Shown: positions 8,448 through 18,126 of the stretch, one piece after another
Position numbering within the stretch: position 1 is the stretch's first letter
How the letters are laid out: each line of letters opens with the position of its first letter
From: Gemmatimonadaceae bacterium
GTDB taxonomy: Bacteria; Gemmatimonadota; Gemmatimonadetes; Gemmatimonadales; Gemmatimonadaceae
Assembly: GCA_040882285.1 (NCBI GenBank)
Contig: JBBEBQ010000005.1
Coordinates: forward strand, 177,581 to 241,580
Direction: 5' to 3'
DNA length: 64,000 nucleotides
Translations under genes and position numbers: made by a program
Notes under the pieces: model-generated
What the model saw: only the letters and a program-made list of their open reading frames with translations
Databases searched by the model: none
What the model was told of the DNA's origin: nothing

Positions 8448-8774
8448 CCTGCCAGCTGTCGTACAGCATTCCACCTTTAACCGGCGCCTCGGCTTGAGCG
8501 CGGCCAGGAACTGGCCCGCTTCCTCGATGGCGTCGGGGTTGAGGGAGTAGTGGACCCACCGGCCGTCACGCCGGTCGCTGATCAGCCCCGCGTCCTTCAG
8601 CACGCGGAGGTGGAACGAGAGGCGCGGCTGCGCCGCGTCCAGCGCGTCGGCCAGCTCGCAAACGCACCGATCGCCCCGCGTAAGGCGCATCACGATGCCC
8701 AGCCTGGTGGAGTCCGACAGCGCGTGAAACCACTGCGCTGCCCGATCGGTGTTGCCTGCGGTCGCGGTTGCCAT
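8430..8774 (-). CDS. arsR: ArsR family arsenic-responsive repressor
   Basis: 114 residues. A winged helix-turn-helix core (QPRLSFHLRVLKDAGLISDRRDGRWVHYSL, in part) follows the As(III)-binding motif CVCELADAL (the ArsR CVC pair). Two more cysteines near the C-terminus (VECCT) could add a thiolate site. It should repress its own operon and release DNA when As(III) binds. The start was set at ATG 8774 because the conserved region begins there and a perfect operator lies immediately upstream. Confidence 0.93.
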   Translation of the reverse strand: MATATAGNTDRAAQWFHALSDSTRLGIVMRLTRGDRCVCELADALDAAQPRLSFHLRVLKDAGLISDRRDGRWVHYSLNPDAIEEAGQFLAALKPRRRLKVECCTTAGRLAASS

Positions 8775-8785
8775 GGACCAATGAT

Positions 8786-8805
8786 ATATCAAGTTTTGTT
8801 GATAT
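8786..8805. promoter_or_regulatory. ArsR operator
   Basis: A perfect inverted repeat, ATATCAA-N6-TTGATAT, lies 11 bp upstream of the arsR start. It matches the known ATCAA-N6-TTGAT core recognised by ArsR repressors. Its position fits autoregulation of arsR-arsM and the two downstream genes. Confidence 0.85.
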
Positions 8806-8947
8806 GTCAAGAGCGCCGTCGGACCGTGTCCAGAGACCGGGAAGGCGCAGAAGCGGCAGGGCCCCGGTCGCGCCCGAAGAACTCTCTTGACGGAACGCGA
8901 AGCGGGCACTCAATGTTTGCTTCCCACTTTCGGCTAACGGAGCCCCC

Positions 8948-11900
8948 ATGCCGCACGCCCGATTCGCCGGCGCCATTCCACCACTCGTAGTGGCGTGCGC
9001 CATTTTCCTGGCAGCCCTCGCGCCACAGGCAGTTGCGCAGACCGGAGCCGGCCGGGTAGCCGGGACCGTCAGCGACTCCGGCACCGGCGCGCCCGTGCCG
9101 GAAGTGATGGTGACTCTGCCTGGAACGCGCTTCGGCGCGCGCACGGACAACGCGGGCCGCTACGCGATCAACGGGGTCCCCGCGGGTACCTATAGCGTCG
9201 AGGCCCGGCGGCTGGGTTACCGGCCGGTCACCATACCGAACGTCGCGGTCGGCGACGCCGGCACGGTAACCGTGGACTTTCGGCTGCCTGCGCTGGCGCT
9301 GAGCCTCCAGGCGGTGGTCACCACGGGTCTGGTCGATCCCACCGCGGGCACGCGCGTGCCGTTTACCGTCGGACGGCTCGACATCGAGGACGCGCCCGTC
9401 CCGGCCACCAACGCGGTAGAAGCGCTGCAGGGCAAGATCGCCGGCGTCACGGTGGTGCCGCTCGGACAGCCGGGCAGCGGCACCCAGATCGTGCTTCGCT
9501 CGCCGACGAGCATCAACAAGTCGAACTCTCCGCTCATCGTCGTGGACGGCGTGATCCAGAGCCAGTCGTTCGGCGCGGCCACGGCGGACCTCGAGGCGAT
9601 GGACATCGAGAGCATCGAGGTCGTCAAGGGCGCCGCGGCCGCCTCGCTGTACGGATCGCGCGCGGCCGCCGGCGTGCTGCAGATCAGGACGCGCCGCGGA
9701 TCGGGACTGGGGGACGGGACGACACGCATCAGCCTGCGCACGGAGTTCGGCGTCAATCAGCTCGGCGGGAAGATCGACTGGGCACGATACCACTATTACA
9801 TGGTGAACGCGGACGGGAGATACATCAATTCCGCGGGCACCGTGGTAGAGCGCAGCCAGCGGGTAGCCGACTCGGCGTTCCGCCGCTTCCAGGACAAGCG
9901 CTACGCCGACCCCATATTCGACCAGGTCGAGCGCTTCTTCGATCCGGGAACCTTCTCCAAGAACTCGATCAACTTCGCGCAGAATGCCGGTCGCACGAAC
10001 TGGTTCCTGTCGCTGGTCAATTCCAAGGAGGACGGCGTCGTTCTGAACAGCGGAGCGTTCAACCAGAACGACGTCCGGCTGAACCTCGACCATCGGCTGC
10101 GGGACAATCTCAGACTGTCCTTCAGCGGTTATCACAGCCGGACGGCGCGCCAGGAGCTGTACGGCGACACGTTCTTCGACTTGATCAACCAGGCGCCGGA
10201 CGTAGACCTGCGCACGCCGGACCCGGACGGTACTCCGTTCCTGTACCAGGGCGACCCGGACGGCCGTGAAGAGAACCCGCTGTACGTGCTCGCGACGGAA
10301 GAGAACCGGCGGAAGCGCGCCCGGACGCAGGGAAGTATCGATGCGCGGTACGCGCCTTCGCGGTGGCTGAACTTCGACGGAAACGTGAGCTACGACCGCT
10401 CGGACCGCCGCGTCAACTTCTTCCTCGATCAGGGATTGAAGACGGAGGGCTTTGGCACCGGCGGCCCGGGCGAGATCGCTCAGATCACCGGCACTACGGA
10501 CGCGATCAACGCCGCGGCCAGCGCGAACCTTCTCGGTAGCCTCGGACGGCTCACGCTGCGCTCGACGGTGCGAGCGCTGCTCGAGCGGGAAACCAATCAG
10601 GTGACGGAGGCGGAGGGCACGAACCTGTCCGTCCCGGGGGTGCGAAGCCTCAGCAACGCGACCCAGCGGTTCGTCGAGTCCACCATCGAGGAGATCCGGT
10701 CCAACGGCTTCGTCCTGAGCGCGGGCGGCGACTATGCGGGCCGCTACATCCTCGACGGTCTCGTCCGGCGCGACGGCAGCTCCCTGTTCGGGCCCGAGGA
10801 GCACTGGAACACCTACTATCGTGTCAGCGGTGCGTACAGAATCGCTGAGGAGCGGTGGTGGCCGCTGCCGCTGTTCTCGGAGTTCAAGCTCCGCGCGTCG
10901 CGCGGCACCGCGGGCGGTCGCCCCGATTTCGAGGACCAGTTCGAGACTTTCGGTTTCCTGGAAGGCGGCGGGCTGGTCAAGCAGACGCTCGGCAACAAGT
11001 TCCTGAAGCCGGAACACGCCACCGAGACCGAGGTGGGGATAGACGCGATCATCCGCGACCGCTACTCGGTGCAGCTGTCGTACGCGAAATCGAGGGTCGT
11101 CGATCAGCTGATCCTCATCCCGCTGGCCGGCTTCTTCGGCTACGAATCGCAGTGGCAGAACGCCGGGACCGTGGAAGGAAACACGGTCGAGGGGACCATC
11201 GAAGCGCAGCTCATCCGCAGGCCTACGTTCACATGGCGGATGGGCTTCGTCGCCGACCGGTCGCGCAACCGCATCACCGAGTTCGACCGCTCCTGCTTCC
11301 AGACGCAGACGATCGCGTTCCGGTGCGCGGGTGAGACGCTCGGCGCGATGTACGGCTTCCGCTTCATCAAGAACGCGAGCGAGCTTGCTCCCGACGCGCA
11401 GTCTCGCGCGGGCGAGTTCGCGGTGAACGATGAAGGGCTGCTCGTCTGGGTTGGACCGTCGAACAGCTTCACGGACGGCGAGGCGAAGCGGCTGTGGGGC
11501 ACGACGACGACGATCGGCACCACCAACTACGGCTGGGGGATGCCCATCACGCTGCGCGATTCCACCGGCAGCGCGGCCGTCGTGAAGATCGGCGACGGCA
11601 ACCCGGATTTCCACTTTGGAATCTCCAACAACCTCAGCTGGCGCAACGTGGAGCTGTACACGCTGCTGGATGCCAACGTCGGCGGCCAGATCTACAATCA
11701 GACCAATCAGCGCATGTACCAGTGGGCGCGCAGCGGGGACGTGGACCAGGCCGGCAAGGCGCAGGAGCTCAAGAAGCCGATCGAATACTACGTCAACCTG
11801 TATGCGGCCAACGATCCCACGGATTACTTCGTCGAGGACGCCGGCTTCGTGAAGCTGCGGGAGCTTTCCCTGAGATACCGGTTCGGTGCCAGAGCCATCG

Positions 11901-12079
11901 GGCTGCTGTCACGGCTCGGCGCTTCCGGCGCTTCCTTCTCGATCGTCGGGCGCAACCTGATGACGTGGACGGATTACAAGGGCTACGACCCGGATGTAGG
12001 CAGCGCGCTCACGCGCCTGGACAGCTTCGACTATCCGCGCTACCGGACGTTCACCGGCAGCTTCGAAATCATCTTCTGA
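8948..12079 (+). CDS. SusC/RagA family TonB-linked outer membrane protein
   Basis: 1043 residues. A signal peptide (ending QAVAQ) precedes a carboxypeptidase-regulatory-like domain (VAGTVSDSGTGAPVPEVMV, with DNAGRYAINGVPAGTY), then a TonB plug (NAVEALQGKIAGV, PLIVVDGVI, VVKGAAAASLYGSRAAAGV) and a long beta-barrel ending with the aromatic-terminated strand FTGSFEIIF. It imports large ligands such as glycans or peptides across the outer membrane together with the SusD-like lipoprotein encoded 10 bp downstream. A GGAG ribosome binding site lies 5 bp before ATG. The ligand cannot be predicted. Confidence 0.95.
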   Translation: MPHARFAGAIPPLVVACAIFLAALAPQAVAQTGAGRVAGTVSDSGTGAPVPEVMVTLPGTRFGARTDNAGRYAINGVPAGTYSVEARRLGYRPVTIPNVAVGDAGTVTVDFRLPALALSLQAVVTTGLVDPTAGTRVPFTVGRLDIEDAPVPATNAVEALQGKIAGVTVVPLGQPGSGTQIVLRSPTSINKSNSPLIVVDGVIQSQSFGAATADLEAMDIESIEVVKGAAAASLYGSRAAAGVLQIRTRRGSGLGDGTTRISLRTEFGVNQLGGKIDWARYHYYMVNADGRYINSAGTVVERSQRVADSAFRRFQDKRYADPIFDQVERFFDPGTFSKNSINFAQNAGRTNWFLSLVNSKEDGVVLNSGAFNQNDVRLNLDHRLRDNLRLSFSGYHSRTARQELYGDTFFDLINQAPDVDLRTPDPDGTPFLYQGDPDGREENPLYVLATEENRRKRARTQGSIDARYAPSRWLNFDGNVSYDRSDRRVNFFLDQGLKTEGFGTGGPGEIAQITGTTDAINAAASANLLGSLGRLTLRSTVRALLERETNQVTEAEGTNLSVPGVRSLSNATQRFVESTIEEIRSNGFVLSAGGDYAGRYILDGLVRRDGSSLFGPEEHWNTYYRVSGAYRIAEERWWPLPLFSEFKLRASRGTAGGRPDFEDQFETFGFLEGGGLVKQTLGNKFLKPEHATETEVGIDAIIRDRYSVQLSYAKSRVVDQLILIPLAGFFGYESQWQNAGTVEGNTVEGTIEAQLIRRPTFTWRMGFVADRSRNRITEFDRSCFQTQTIAFRCAGETLGAMYGFRFIKNASELAPDAQSRAGEFAVNDEGLLVWVGPSNSFTDGEAKRLWGTTTTIGTTNYGWGMPITLRDSTGSAAVVKIGDGNPDFHFGISNNLSWRNVELYTLLDANVGGQIYNQTNQRMYQWARSGDVDQAGKAQELKKPIEYYVNLYAANDPTDYFVEDAGFVKLRELSLRYRFGARAIGLLSRLGASGASFSIVGRNLMTWTDYKGYDPDVGSALTRLDSFDYPRYRTFTGSFEIIF

Positions 12080-12089
12080 CGCGGGAATT

Positions 12090-13670
12090 ATGATGCGCAA
12101 ATTGATTCCAGCTCTCGCGTTGCTGTTGTCGGCGTGCCAGGAGCTTACCGTCACCAACCAGAACGAGCCGGACCGCGAGCGCGCGACGCAGCAGCCGCTC
12201 GCTACGGAGGCGTTCGTCGCCAGCGCGTTCCGGTCGTGGTGGAACGTCGGCGGGCACGATGATTATCCGTCATGGGCCCTGTCCACGATCGCGCACGAAG
12301 TTACGTCCGGCTTCGCCGACTTCGGGCAGCTCGAGCTCTCCGCCGAGCCGCGCTCGGCGTGGAACAACAGCCCGGTGAATGCGCGCAACGAAGTGACCGA
12401 GGATCCGTGGTACGATCTCTACGCCACGAACTCGACCGTGAACGACGCGCTCATCGCGATCGACGCAGGGCTCGTCATCGTGGACGCGCCGCGAACGGCC
12501 CGCACCCGCGCGGTGGCCAAGCTGCTGCAGGGCATCTCCCACGGTTATCTCGGCTTGTATTTCGATCAAGCCTTCGTCGTGGACGAGACGGTCTCCCTGG
12601 ACACCATGCTCAACGCGGCTTTCGTGCCTTACCCCCAGGTGATCGAGGCAGCCGTCGCGCAAATCGACGCGGCCATAACGGTGGCGGGAGCCAACAACTT
12701 CACCTTGCCCGTGGACTCATGGTTGTTTGCCGACATGAGCCGCGATCAGTTCGTCCGGCTCGCGAATTCCTTCGCGGCCCGCCTGCTGGCGTATTCCGCG
12801 CGCTCGCGCGCGGAGCGCGCCGCGGTCGACTGGACCGAGGTCATCCGGCGGATCGACGCGGGAGTGACCGCGGATTTTGCGCCGGTCGGGCAGCCGGACA
12901 TCCTCTGGCACGACTGGCAGCGGCTCGTCGCGCGGGTGAGAACGGCGTCACGGCCAAGCGATTTCGGGCGTCCGAGTTATTGGCTCCTCGGTCCGGCGGA
13001 TTCCGCCAACGGATTCGTGAACTGGGTAGCTACACCGGTACAGAATCGCGTGGCGTTCCAGATCCGCACGCAGGATCGCCGGATACAGGGCACGACCGGT
13101 CCCGCGAGCCCGGGCAAGTACGTCGGCTACAACCTCAACAACATCTTCGCCGCCAGCCGCGGGACGTACAGGTTCTCGTGGTACTATTTCCACCGGTTCG
13201 GTACGGGCGAGACGTGGCGGAGCGGACCGATGCCGGCATTGACCGTCGCCGAGATGGATCTGCTGAAAGCCGAGGCACTGATTCGCCTGGGCCGGGCCGC
13301 CGAAGCGATCCCGCTGATCAACAAGACTCGCGTGGCGAACGGGCAGCTTCTGCCCGTGACGATCGACGGGCCGCCGGACCTTCCCGGCTGCGTGCCGCGA
13401 AAGCTGAATGGCGCATGCGGCAGCCTGTGGGACGCGCTGCGCTACGAGAAAGGCATCGAAGGACTGGGTGTGAGCGGCGTGATCAGGTACTTCGACGCCC
13501 GCGGGTGGCAGACTCTGGCGACGAACAGCATCATCCACCTCCCCGTTCCGGGACGTGAGCTCGCGGTGCTGCAGCGCCCGCTGTACACGTTCGGCGGCCC
13601 CGGGGGCGAGGGGAGCGCGCCGGCGCCTGATCCGGAGCGGTGCCCCGTCGCGTTGCCGCGGTGCCCATAG
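12090..13670 (+). CDS. SusD/RagB family outer membrane lipoprotein
   Basis: 526 residues. The signal peptide ends in LLLSACQELTV, a clear lipobox with Cys at about residue 16. The body is helical with TPR-like stretches and contains the SusD-type C-terminal region (EMDLLKAEALIRLGRAAEAIPLINKTR), which is the most conserved part of the family. It lies 10 bp downstream of the SusC gene and forms the substrate-capturing lid of that transporter. Confidence 0.93.
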   Translation: MMRKLIPALALLLSACQELTVTNQNEPDRERATQQPLATEAFVASAFRSWWNVGGHDDYPSWALSTIAHEVTSGFADFGQLELSAEPRSAWNNSPVNARNEVTEDPWYDLYATNSTVNDALIAIDAGLVIVDAPRTARTRAVAKLLQGISHGYLGLYFDQAFVVDETVSLDTMLNAAFVPYPQVIEAAVAQIDAAITVAGANNFTLPVDSWLFADMSRDQFVRLANSFAARLLAYSARSRAERAAVDWTEVIRRIDAGVTADFAPVGQPDILWHDWQRLVARVRTASRPSDFGRPSYWLLGPADSANGFVNWVATPVQNRVAFQIRTQDRRIQGTTGPASPGKYVGYNLNNIFAASRGTYRFSWYYFHRFGTGETWRSGPMPALTVAEMDLLKAEALIRLGRAAEAIPLINKTRVANGQLLPVTIDGPPDLPGCVPRKLNGACGSLWDALRYEKGIEGLGVSGVIRYFDARGWQTLATNSIIHLPVPGRELAVLQRPLYTFGGPGGEGSAPAPDPERCPVALPRCP

Positions 13671-13682
13671 TCCGTGAAAGAC

Positions 13683-13836
13683 AACTGCCACATAGAACTG
13701 CCAAGCTGCGAGCCACCAGCTAGAAGCCGCCAGCTACCAGCTGCCTACGATTCTGACCCGTCAACATCGTTTGCAGCCCGTAGCTGGCGGCGTCTTTCGC
13801 TGGCAGCTCGCAGCTTGGCTATTCTCAGTGGCAGTT
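13683..13836. repeat. dispersed palindromic element, copy 1
   Basis: A 154-bp block between the SusD gene and a convergent gene. Its ends are imperfect inverted repeats that begin AACTGCCACATAGAACTGCC and mirror at the right end. The centre GCTGCCTACGATTCTGACC is shared with a second copy at 33035-33186. Inside, CCAGCTA-type 7-bp motifs recur. It ends 2 bp from the stop codon of the next gene. Confidence 0.75.
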
Positions 13837-13838
13837 AA

Positions 13839-16589
13839 TTACCGCGTGATCGGATCCGGCCTGATCGTCAGCACCGTTTCCGAGACGCTGCCGTCGACGG
13901 TGAGTCGCAGCAGGTAAGTCCCCGGCCCGACCGGCGGCGCGCGGCGCTGCGGCGGGCGGCCGGGCCCCCCTTCCCCGGTCACGGGCGCGGCGACGGTGGT
14001 GTCCCGCGGCGGAGGAGGATCTTCGAGGCGCAGATCCCACTCGTACCGCCGGATGCCGGGCTCGGGTGGGAGTGTAATCGTGCGCTTCGTCTGACCGCCG
14101 GGCTCGCTGATCTCCAGAACGGCCGGTGACGCGGGAGTCGACCTCAGCCAATAGCTGATCACCGCGACGTCGCGCGACGGGACGCGCGGGAGATTGCCCG
14201 CCGCCTGAAAAGTCGCGGGGTTCTCTCCACCGAACCAGAAGTGGCCGCGCTGGCCGCCGCGGCTGCGGTTCTCCCAGAGAGTCACGGTCCGCTGCTCGAA
14301 AAGATGTCCGGGCTTGGCGCGCACCTCGTCGGTGAGCTGCCGGAGCGGCGTGATGTCGTCGAGGATCCAGATGCTCCGCCCGTGCGTGCCGGCGATGAGA
14401 TCGTGGTCCCGCGGATGAATGACGAGATCCTGGATCGCCACGGTCGGAAGATTGTTCGAGATTCTCGTCCAGCTCCGCCCCGCGTCCAGCGACGCCCAGA
14501 CGGCGAACTCGGTCCCCGCGAAGAGCAGACTCGGATTGCGCAGATCCTCGCGCACGAGGTGCACCACTTCTCCCGCCGGCAACGTGACGCCGATGTTAGT
14601 CCAGGTACGCCCGTAGTCCGTGGTCCGGAAGATCCACGGCGTGAAGATGTCGCTCCGGTGGCCGTCGAACGTCACGTACGCCGTGCCCGCGTCGAAGTGC
14701 GACGCTTCCACGCGCCCGACCCAGATGCCATCGGGCACTCCGCGGATATTGCGGCGCAGGTTGCTCCAGCTGCGTCCGCCATCGCGGGTGAGCTGCACGT
14801 TGCCGTCGTCTGTGCCGATCCAGATCACTCCCGGTATCACTGCTGACTCGGAGATGGAAGTCAGCGTGCCGTGCGTCTCCGCGCCGGTATTGTCGGGCGT
14901 GATGCCACCCGACCGGCGCGCGGTCTTCACCGGATCATTCGTCGAGAGATCGAGGCTGATTACCGTCCAACTTTCTCCGCCGTCAGTCGTACGAAAGAGG
15001 TGATTGCCGCCGAGGTAGAGCACGCGGGAATCGTGCGGCGACATCACCAGCGGCGCGGACCAGTTGAATCGCACCGCGCGGTCGCCGGTATCGCTCGCTG
15101 GAATTGCGTTCCAGTTGGTGGTGTTCGCGCTCGACGGACGGTGGCTGCTGATTCGATACGTGAGAGCGTCGTACCGGCGGAAGCCGCCGTTTTCCGTCGA
15201 GCTGTACACCTTCCGCCAGTCGTCCGGATCTATCTGCACGTCCTGGCCGTCGCCCCAATGCAGCTTCCACGTATCGTCGTTGAGAATGCCGCGCACGTCG
15301 CGGCTGAAGCTCGGCCCTGCCCAGGAGCCGTTGTCCTGGTGTCCGCCGTACACGAAGTACGGGTCGCGCATATCGACGCCGAGGCGGTAGTACTGCCCGA
15401 TGGCGAGGTTGTCGTAGAACAGAAACTTTTTGCCGCCGTCGAACGTGAGCGCGGCACCCTTGTCCATGCCGATGTAGTAGCGGTCGCCGTCGGTAGGATC
15501 GAGCCAGAGCGCGTGGAAGTCGCCGTGGATCTCCTGGTCCTCGCTCCCGTTCGTCAAAGTCTTCCCCGAATCGGTCGACACCATGAAGCGGGTGGTGAGG
15601 ACGTACACTTTTGCGTCGTCCACCGGATTGATCCGGATCTGGCTGTAGTAGAAGGGGCGGTTGTTGTACAGGTTCACGTACCGCCAGCTCTCCCCTCCGT
15701 TCTCGGAGCGGTAGATCCCCGACCCCGGAACGCCGAGATCGCTCGACTGCGCGGCTTCGACGATCGCCATGACGACGTCGGGCCGGCCGCGCGCGACAGC
15801 GAGACCGATCCGGCCGGTCTCGCCCGCGGGAAGTCCCGCCGTGAGCTTGCGCCAGCTGCGGCCGCCGTCGGTGGACTTGAAGATGCCGCCGTTCGGGCCG
15901 CCGCTGTGAAACGTCCACGGCCGCCGGATGCGGTGGTAAAACGCGGTGTACAGCACGTCGGCGTTCCGCGGATCGGCGACGAGGTCGGTGCAGCCGGTGC
16001 GCCCGTCGTCGGGGAGTCCGCCCGCGAGCTTCGTCCAGCTGCGCCCGCCGTCGGTGGTCTTGAACAGGCCGCGGGTTCCCGAGTAGCCCCAGAGATGCCC
16101 GATGGCGCAGGCGTACACGACGTCGGGATTCGCCGGGTGCGTGATCACCCTCGCGATCTGATGCGTGGTCTCGAGCCCCACGTTGGTGAACGATTTTCCG
16201 CCGTCGGTGGATTTGTAGATTCCGTCGCCCCACGCGACACTGTTGCGGTTGTTCGCCTCGCCCGTCCCCACCCAGATGATGTCGGGGTTCGGCTGGAACA
16301 CGGCGATGTCGCCGATGGACGCGGACCGGTACCTGTCGAAGATCGGCTCCCAGGTGATGCCGGCGTTCACCGACTTGAAGACGCCGCCGGAAGCGGTCGC
16401 GAGAAAGACGTGCTTGAAATCGCGATCGACCGCGTCGAAATCAACCACGCGGCCTCCCATGCTGGCCGGGCCGATGTTGCGCCAGCGCAGGCCGGCAAGC
16501 GACACCGTATCGGCGCGCTGCGCCTGCGCGACCGGCGTCGCGGCGGAAATGAGCGCCAGAGAAACAATGAGCAGGCGGCGACAGACCAT
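13839..16589 (-). CDS. secreted Asp-box (BNR/sortilin-like) repeat protein
   Basis: 916 residues from MVCRRLLIVSLALISAA, a signal peptide ending VAQAQ. At least eight Asp-box motifs are visible (for example STDGGKSF, TTDGGRSW, STDGGRSW, TTDGGESW, TRDGGRSW, TTDYGRTW, SLDAGRSW), the signature of VPS10/sortilin-type and sialidase-like beta-propellers. A C-terminal ~130-residue region (PGIRRYEWDLRLEDPPPPRD) looks like an appended beta-sandwich. Such proteins are common in this kind of genome and are usually annotated as glycosyl hydrolases, though catalytic residues are not evident. The open frame upstream of 16589 is antisense to the lipase gene and is not used. Confidence 0.88.
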   Translation of the reverse strand: MVCRRLLIVSLALISAATPVAQAQRADTVSLAGLRWRNIGPASMGGRVVDFDAVDRDFKHVFLATASGGVFKSVNAGITWEPIFDRYRSASIGDIAVFQPNPDIIWVGTGEANNRNSVAWGDGIYKSTDGGKSFTNVGLETTHQIARVITHPANPDVVYACAIGHLWGYSGTRGLFKTTDGGRSWTKLAGGLPDDGRTGCTDLVADPRNADVLYTAFYHRIRRPWTFHSGGPNGGIFKSTDGGRSWRKLTAGLPAGETGRIGLAVARGRPDVVMAIVEAAQSSDLGVPGSGIYRSENGGESWRYVNLYNNRPFYYSQIRINPVDDAKVYVLTTRFMVSTDSGKTLTNGSEDQEIHGDFHALWLDPTDGDRYYIGMDKGAALTFDGGKKFLFYDNLAIGQYYRLGVDMRDPYFVYGGHQDNGSWAGPSFSRDVRGILNDDTWKLHWGDGQDVQIDPDDWRKVYSSTENGGFRRYDALTYRISSHRPSSANTTNWNAIPASDTGDRAVRFNWSAPLVMSPHDSRVLYLGGNHLFRTTDGGESWTVISLDLSTNDPVKTARRSGGITPDNTGAETHGTLTSISESAVIPGVIWIGTDDGNVQLTRDGGRSWSNLRRNIRGVPDGIWVGRVEASHFDAGTAYVTFDGHRSDIFTPWIFRTTDYGRTWTNIGVTLPAGEVVHLVREDLRNPSLLFAGTEFAVWASLDAGRSWTRISNNLPTVAIQDLVIHPRDHDLIAGTHGRSIWILDDITPLRQLTDEVRAKPGHLFEQRTVTLWENRSRGGQRGHFWFGGENPATFQAAGNLPRVPSRDVAVISYWLRSTPASPAVLEISEPGGQTKRTITLPPEPGIRRYEWDLRLEDPPPPRDTTVAAPVTGEGGPGRPPQRRAPPVGPGTYLLRLTVDGSVSETVLTIRPDPITR

Positions 16590-16709
16590 GTGCGCTCCGG
16601 ATCGGGATGGTACGGACACCACATTGACCGACTCCAATGTCGACCCATTCGGGCGCGATTTCAATCGTGCCGACCCTCCCGCGGCATAGCTCGTGCTCGT
16701 CGCCTTGCC

Positions 16710-17375
16710 GTGCGCAAGCCAGTGCTGCTCATACTGTCCGCCGTGCTCGCCTGCGGAGGGGATGGGCCCACCGTGCCGGTCAGCAGGACAGCGCGCCAGC
16801 CGATCGTGTTGGTGCACGGGCTCGGCGGGTCCGCAGCCGACTGGAGCCCTGTGCTCGCCCGCCTCAGAGCCGATGGGTGGATCGATCGCGAGCTGGCCGC
16901 GGCAACCTACAGCTCCTCCATCTCCAACACGTCGATCGCGGCGCAGCTTGCCAGCAGGATCGATTCGGTCCTGGCCGCGACGGGGTGGGACAAGGTCGAC
17001 CTGGTGACGTACTCGATGGGCAGCCTGTCGTCGCGGTACTACCTCAAGAGCCTCGGCGGCGTGGCCAACGTGGATGCGTGGGTCTCGATAGCCGGGCCGA
17101 ATCACGGCACGCAGACCGCTACCCAGTGCGTCCAGGTGCCGGCGTGCGCCGAGGCCGTGCCGGAATCGGCGTTCCTGACCGCCCTCAACGCGGGCGACGA
17201 GACTCCCGGGGACGTGCGCTATGCCACGTGGTGGTCGCCGTGTGACGGAACGATCATCCCGCCGGAGAGCACGATCCTGAGCGAGGCCTTGAACACAGAG
17301 ACTGCGTGCCTATCGCACGCCGCGATGTTCACCGAGCCCATATACCAGCAGGTGAAAGCATTCATAGCTCCCTGA
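16710..17375 (+). CDS. lipase-like alpha/beta hydrolase lipoprotein
   Basis: 221 residues with GTG start giving MRKPVLLILSAVLACGG, a lipoprotein signal with lipobox VLAC. The oxyanion-hole strand IVLVHGLGGSAADW and nucleophile motif TYSMGS (S-x-G form of G-x-S-x-G with Tyr in place of the first Gly neighbourhood) match class 2 lipases; SIAGPNHGT and SHAAMFTEP supply the likely acid-loop and catalytic His regions. It probably acts on lipids or esters at the cell envelope. It is divergent from the Asp-box protein and ends in a strong terminator. Confidence 0.85.
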   Translation: MRKPVLLILSAVLACGGDGPTVPVSRTARQPIVLVHGLGGSAADWSPVLARLRADGWIDRELAAATYSSSISNTSIAAQLASRIDSVLAATGWDKVDLVTYSMGSLSSRYYLKSLGGVANVDAWVSIAGPNHGTQTATQCVQVPACAEAVPESAFLTALNAGDETPGDVRYATWWSPCDGTIIPPESTILSEALNTETACLSHAAMFTEPIYQQVKAFIAP

Positions 17376-17410
17376 CCCTCGCGCACCACCGGAGCTCCCG
17401 CCCAAAGAAA

Positions 17411-17447
17411 AAGGCCGGCTCGATTTCTCGAGCCGGCCTTCCTTTCA
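17411..17447. terminator. bidirectional rho-independent terminator
   Basis: A perfect 11-bp stem (GGCCGGCTCGA, 17415-17425, with 17430-17440) and TTTC loop is flanked by an A-rich run on the left and a T-rich run on the right. It separates the convergent lipase and cold-shock genes. Confidence 0.88.
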
Positions 17448-17495
17448 ACCCTCGGCAGAACCGGCGGTTAGGCCGGTCAGCGAGTCAGCCTGGCT

Positions 17496-17708
17496 TTAGC
17501 GGCCGAGCTTCGCGACGTTCTCCGCGGCGGGACCCTTCTGGCCCTGCACGACGTCGAACTCAACGCGCTCGCCTTCGGCCAACGACTTGAAGCCGTTGCC
17601 CTGAATGGCCGAGTGATGAACGAAGCAGTCCTTGGAACCGTCTTCGGGCGTGATGAAACCAAAGCCCTTGTCGTCGTTGAACCACTTCACTGTGCCGGTC
17701 GTACGCAT
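17496..17708 (-). CDS. cold-shock protein (CspA family)
   Basis: 70 residues: [19 protein letters not shown] with the two RNA-binding motifs KGFGFI (RNP1) and DCFVHHSAI (RNP2), ending [11 protein letters not shown]. It is a single-stranded nucleic-acid-binding OB-fold chaperone. ATG 17708 was chosen because it gives the standard N-terminus and has GAGGAG nine bases upstream. A long noncoding stretch lies upstream, as is usual for cold-shock mRNA leaders. Confidence 0.95.
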   Translation of the reverse strand: MRTTGTVKWFNDDKGFGFITPEDGSKDCFVHHSAIQGNGFKSLAEGERVEFDVVQGQKGPAAENVAKLGR

Positions 17709-18126
17709 TCGATACTCCTCTGTTGTTTTTGTTGCTGTCGGAGTCCGGTTTGCCGTACGTGCCGACTTCAACGTGTCGTGATCCTGACCCTCACGGTGGG
17801 CTTCCGCCGACTCCACCGGCACACGCCGGCTTCGAACGACTAGCGGAATGAAAAAAGGGACTGCGCGAGAAACCCGGCAGGCCCTAGTCTCGATAATGTC
17901 CGCGTTCCTTTTTATTCGGTTACGCGTGTCGCCTGAATAAACATAGTCGATCCGGGGGCAGGACACAACTGGCCGGCGAGTAGTGAACATATGAGGGCTT
18001 ACCGGGTGGACTCGAGGATCTCGTCCGCCGCTCGCCACCCGGACGCGACCGCGCCCCTGCCGCCTCGTCCGGCATGTCTCATGCGCTTCCGGGGTACCGA
18101 ATCCCACCGGAATGCAGGAGCTACAC
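17709..18126. other. 418-bp intergenic region between divergent csp and M50 genes
   Basis: No gene is supported here. The left part is the 5' leader of the cold-shock gene on the minus strand. An imperfect hairpin (TTTATTC at 17911-17917 with GAATAAA at 17935-17941) sits in an AT-rich patch that may hold its promoter. The right part has only weak promoter-like matches for the plus-strand protease. Confidence 0.5.

Noticed and set aside
8807..11614. 935-codon open frame on the minus strand
   Set aside because: Antisense to the SusC-like gene; composition typical of a GC-rich shadow frame.
14871..16709. Long plus-strand extension before the lipase
   Set aside because: It is the shadow of the Asp-box protein gene; the lipase has its own lipoprotein signal starting at 16710.
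16590..17105. N-terminal extension of the Asp-box protein
   Set aside because: Antisense to the lipase, and a clear signal peptide starts at 16589.
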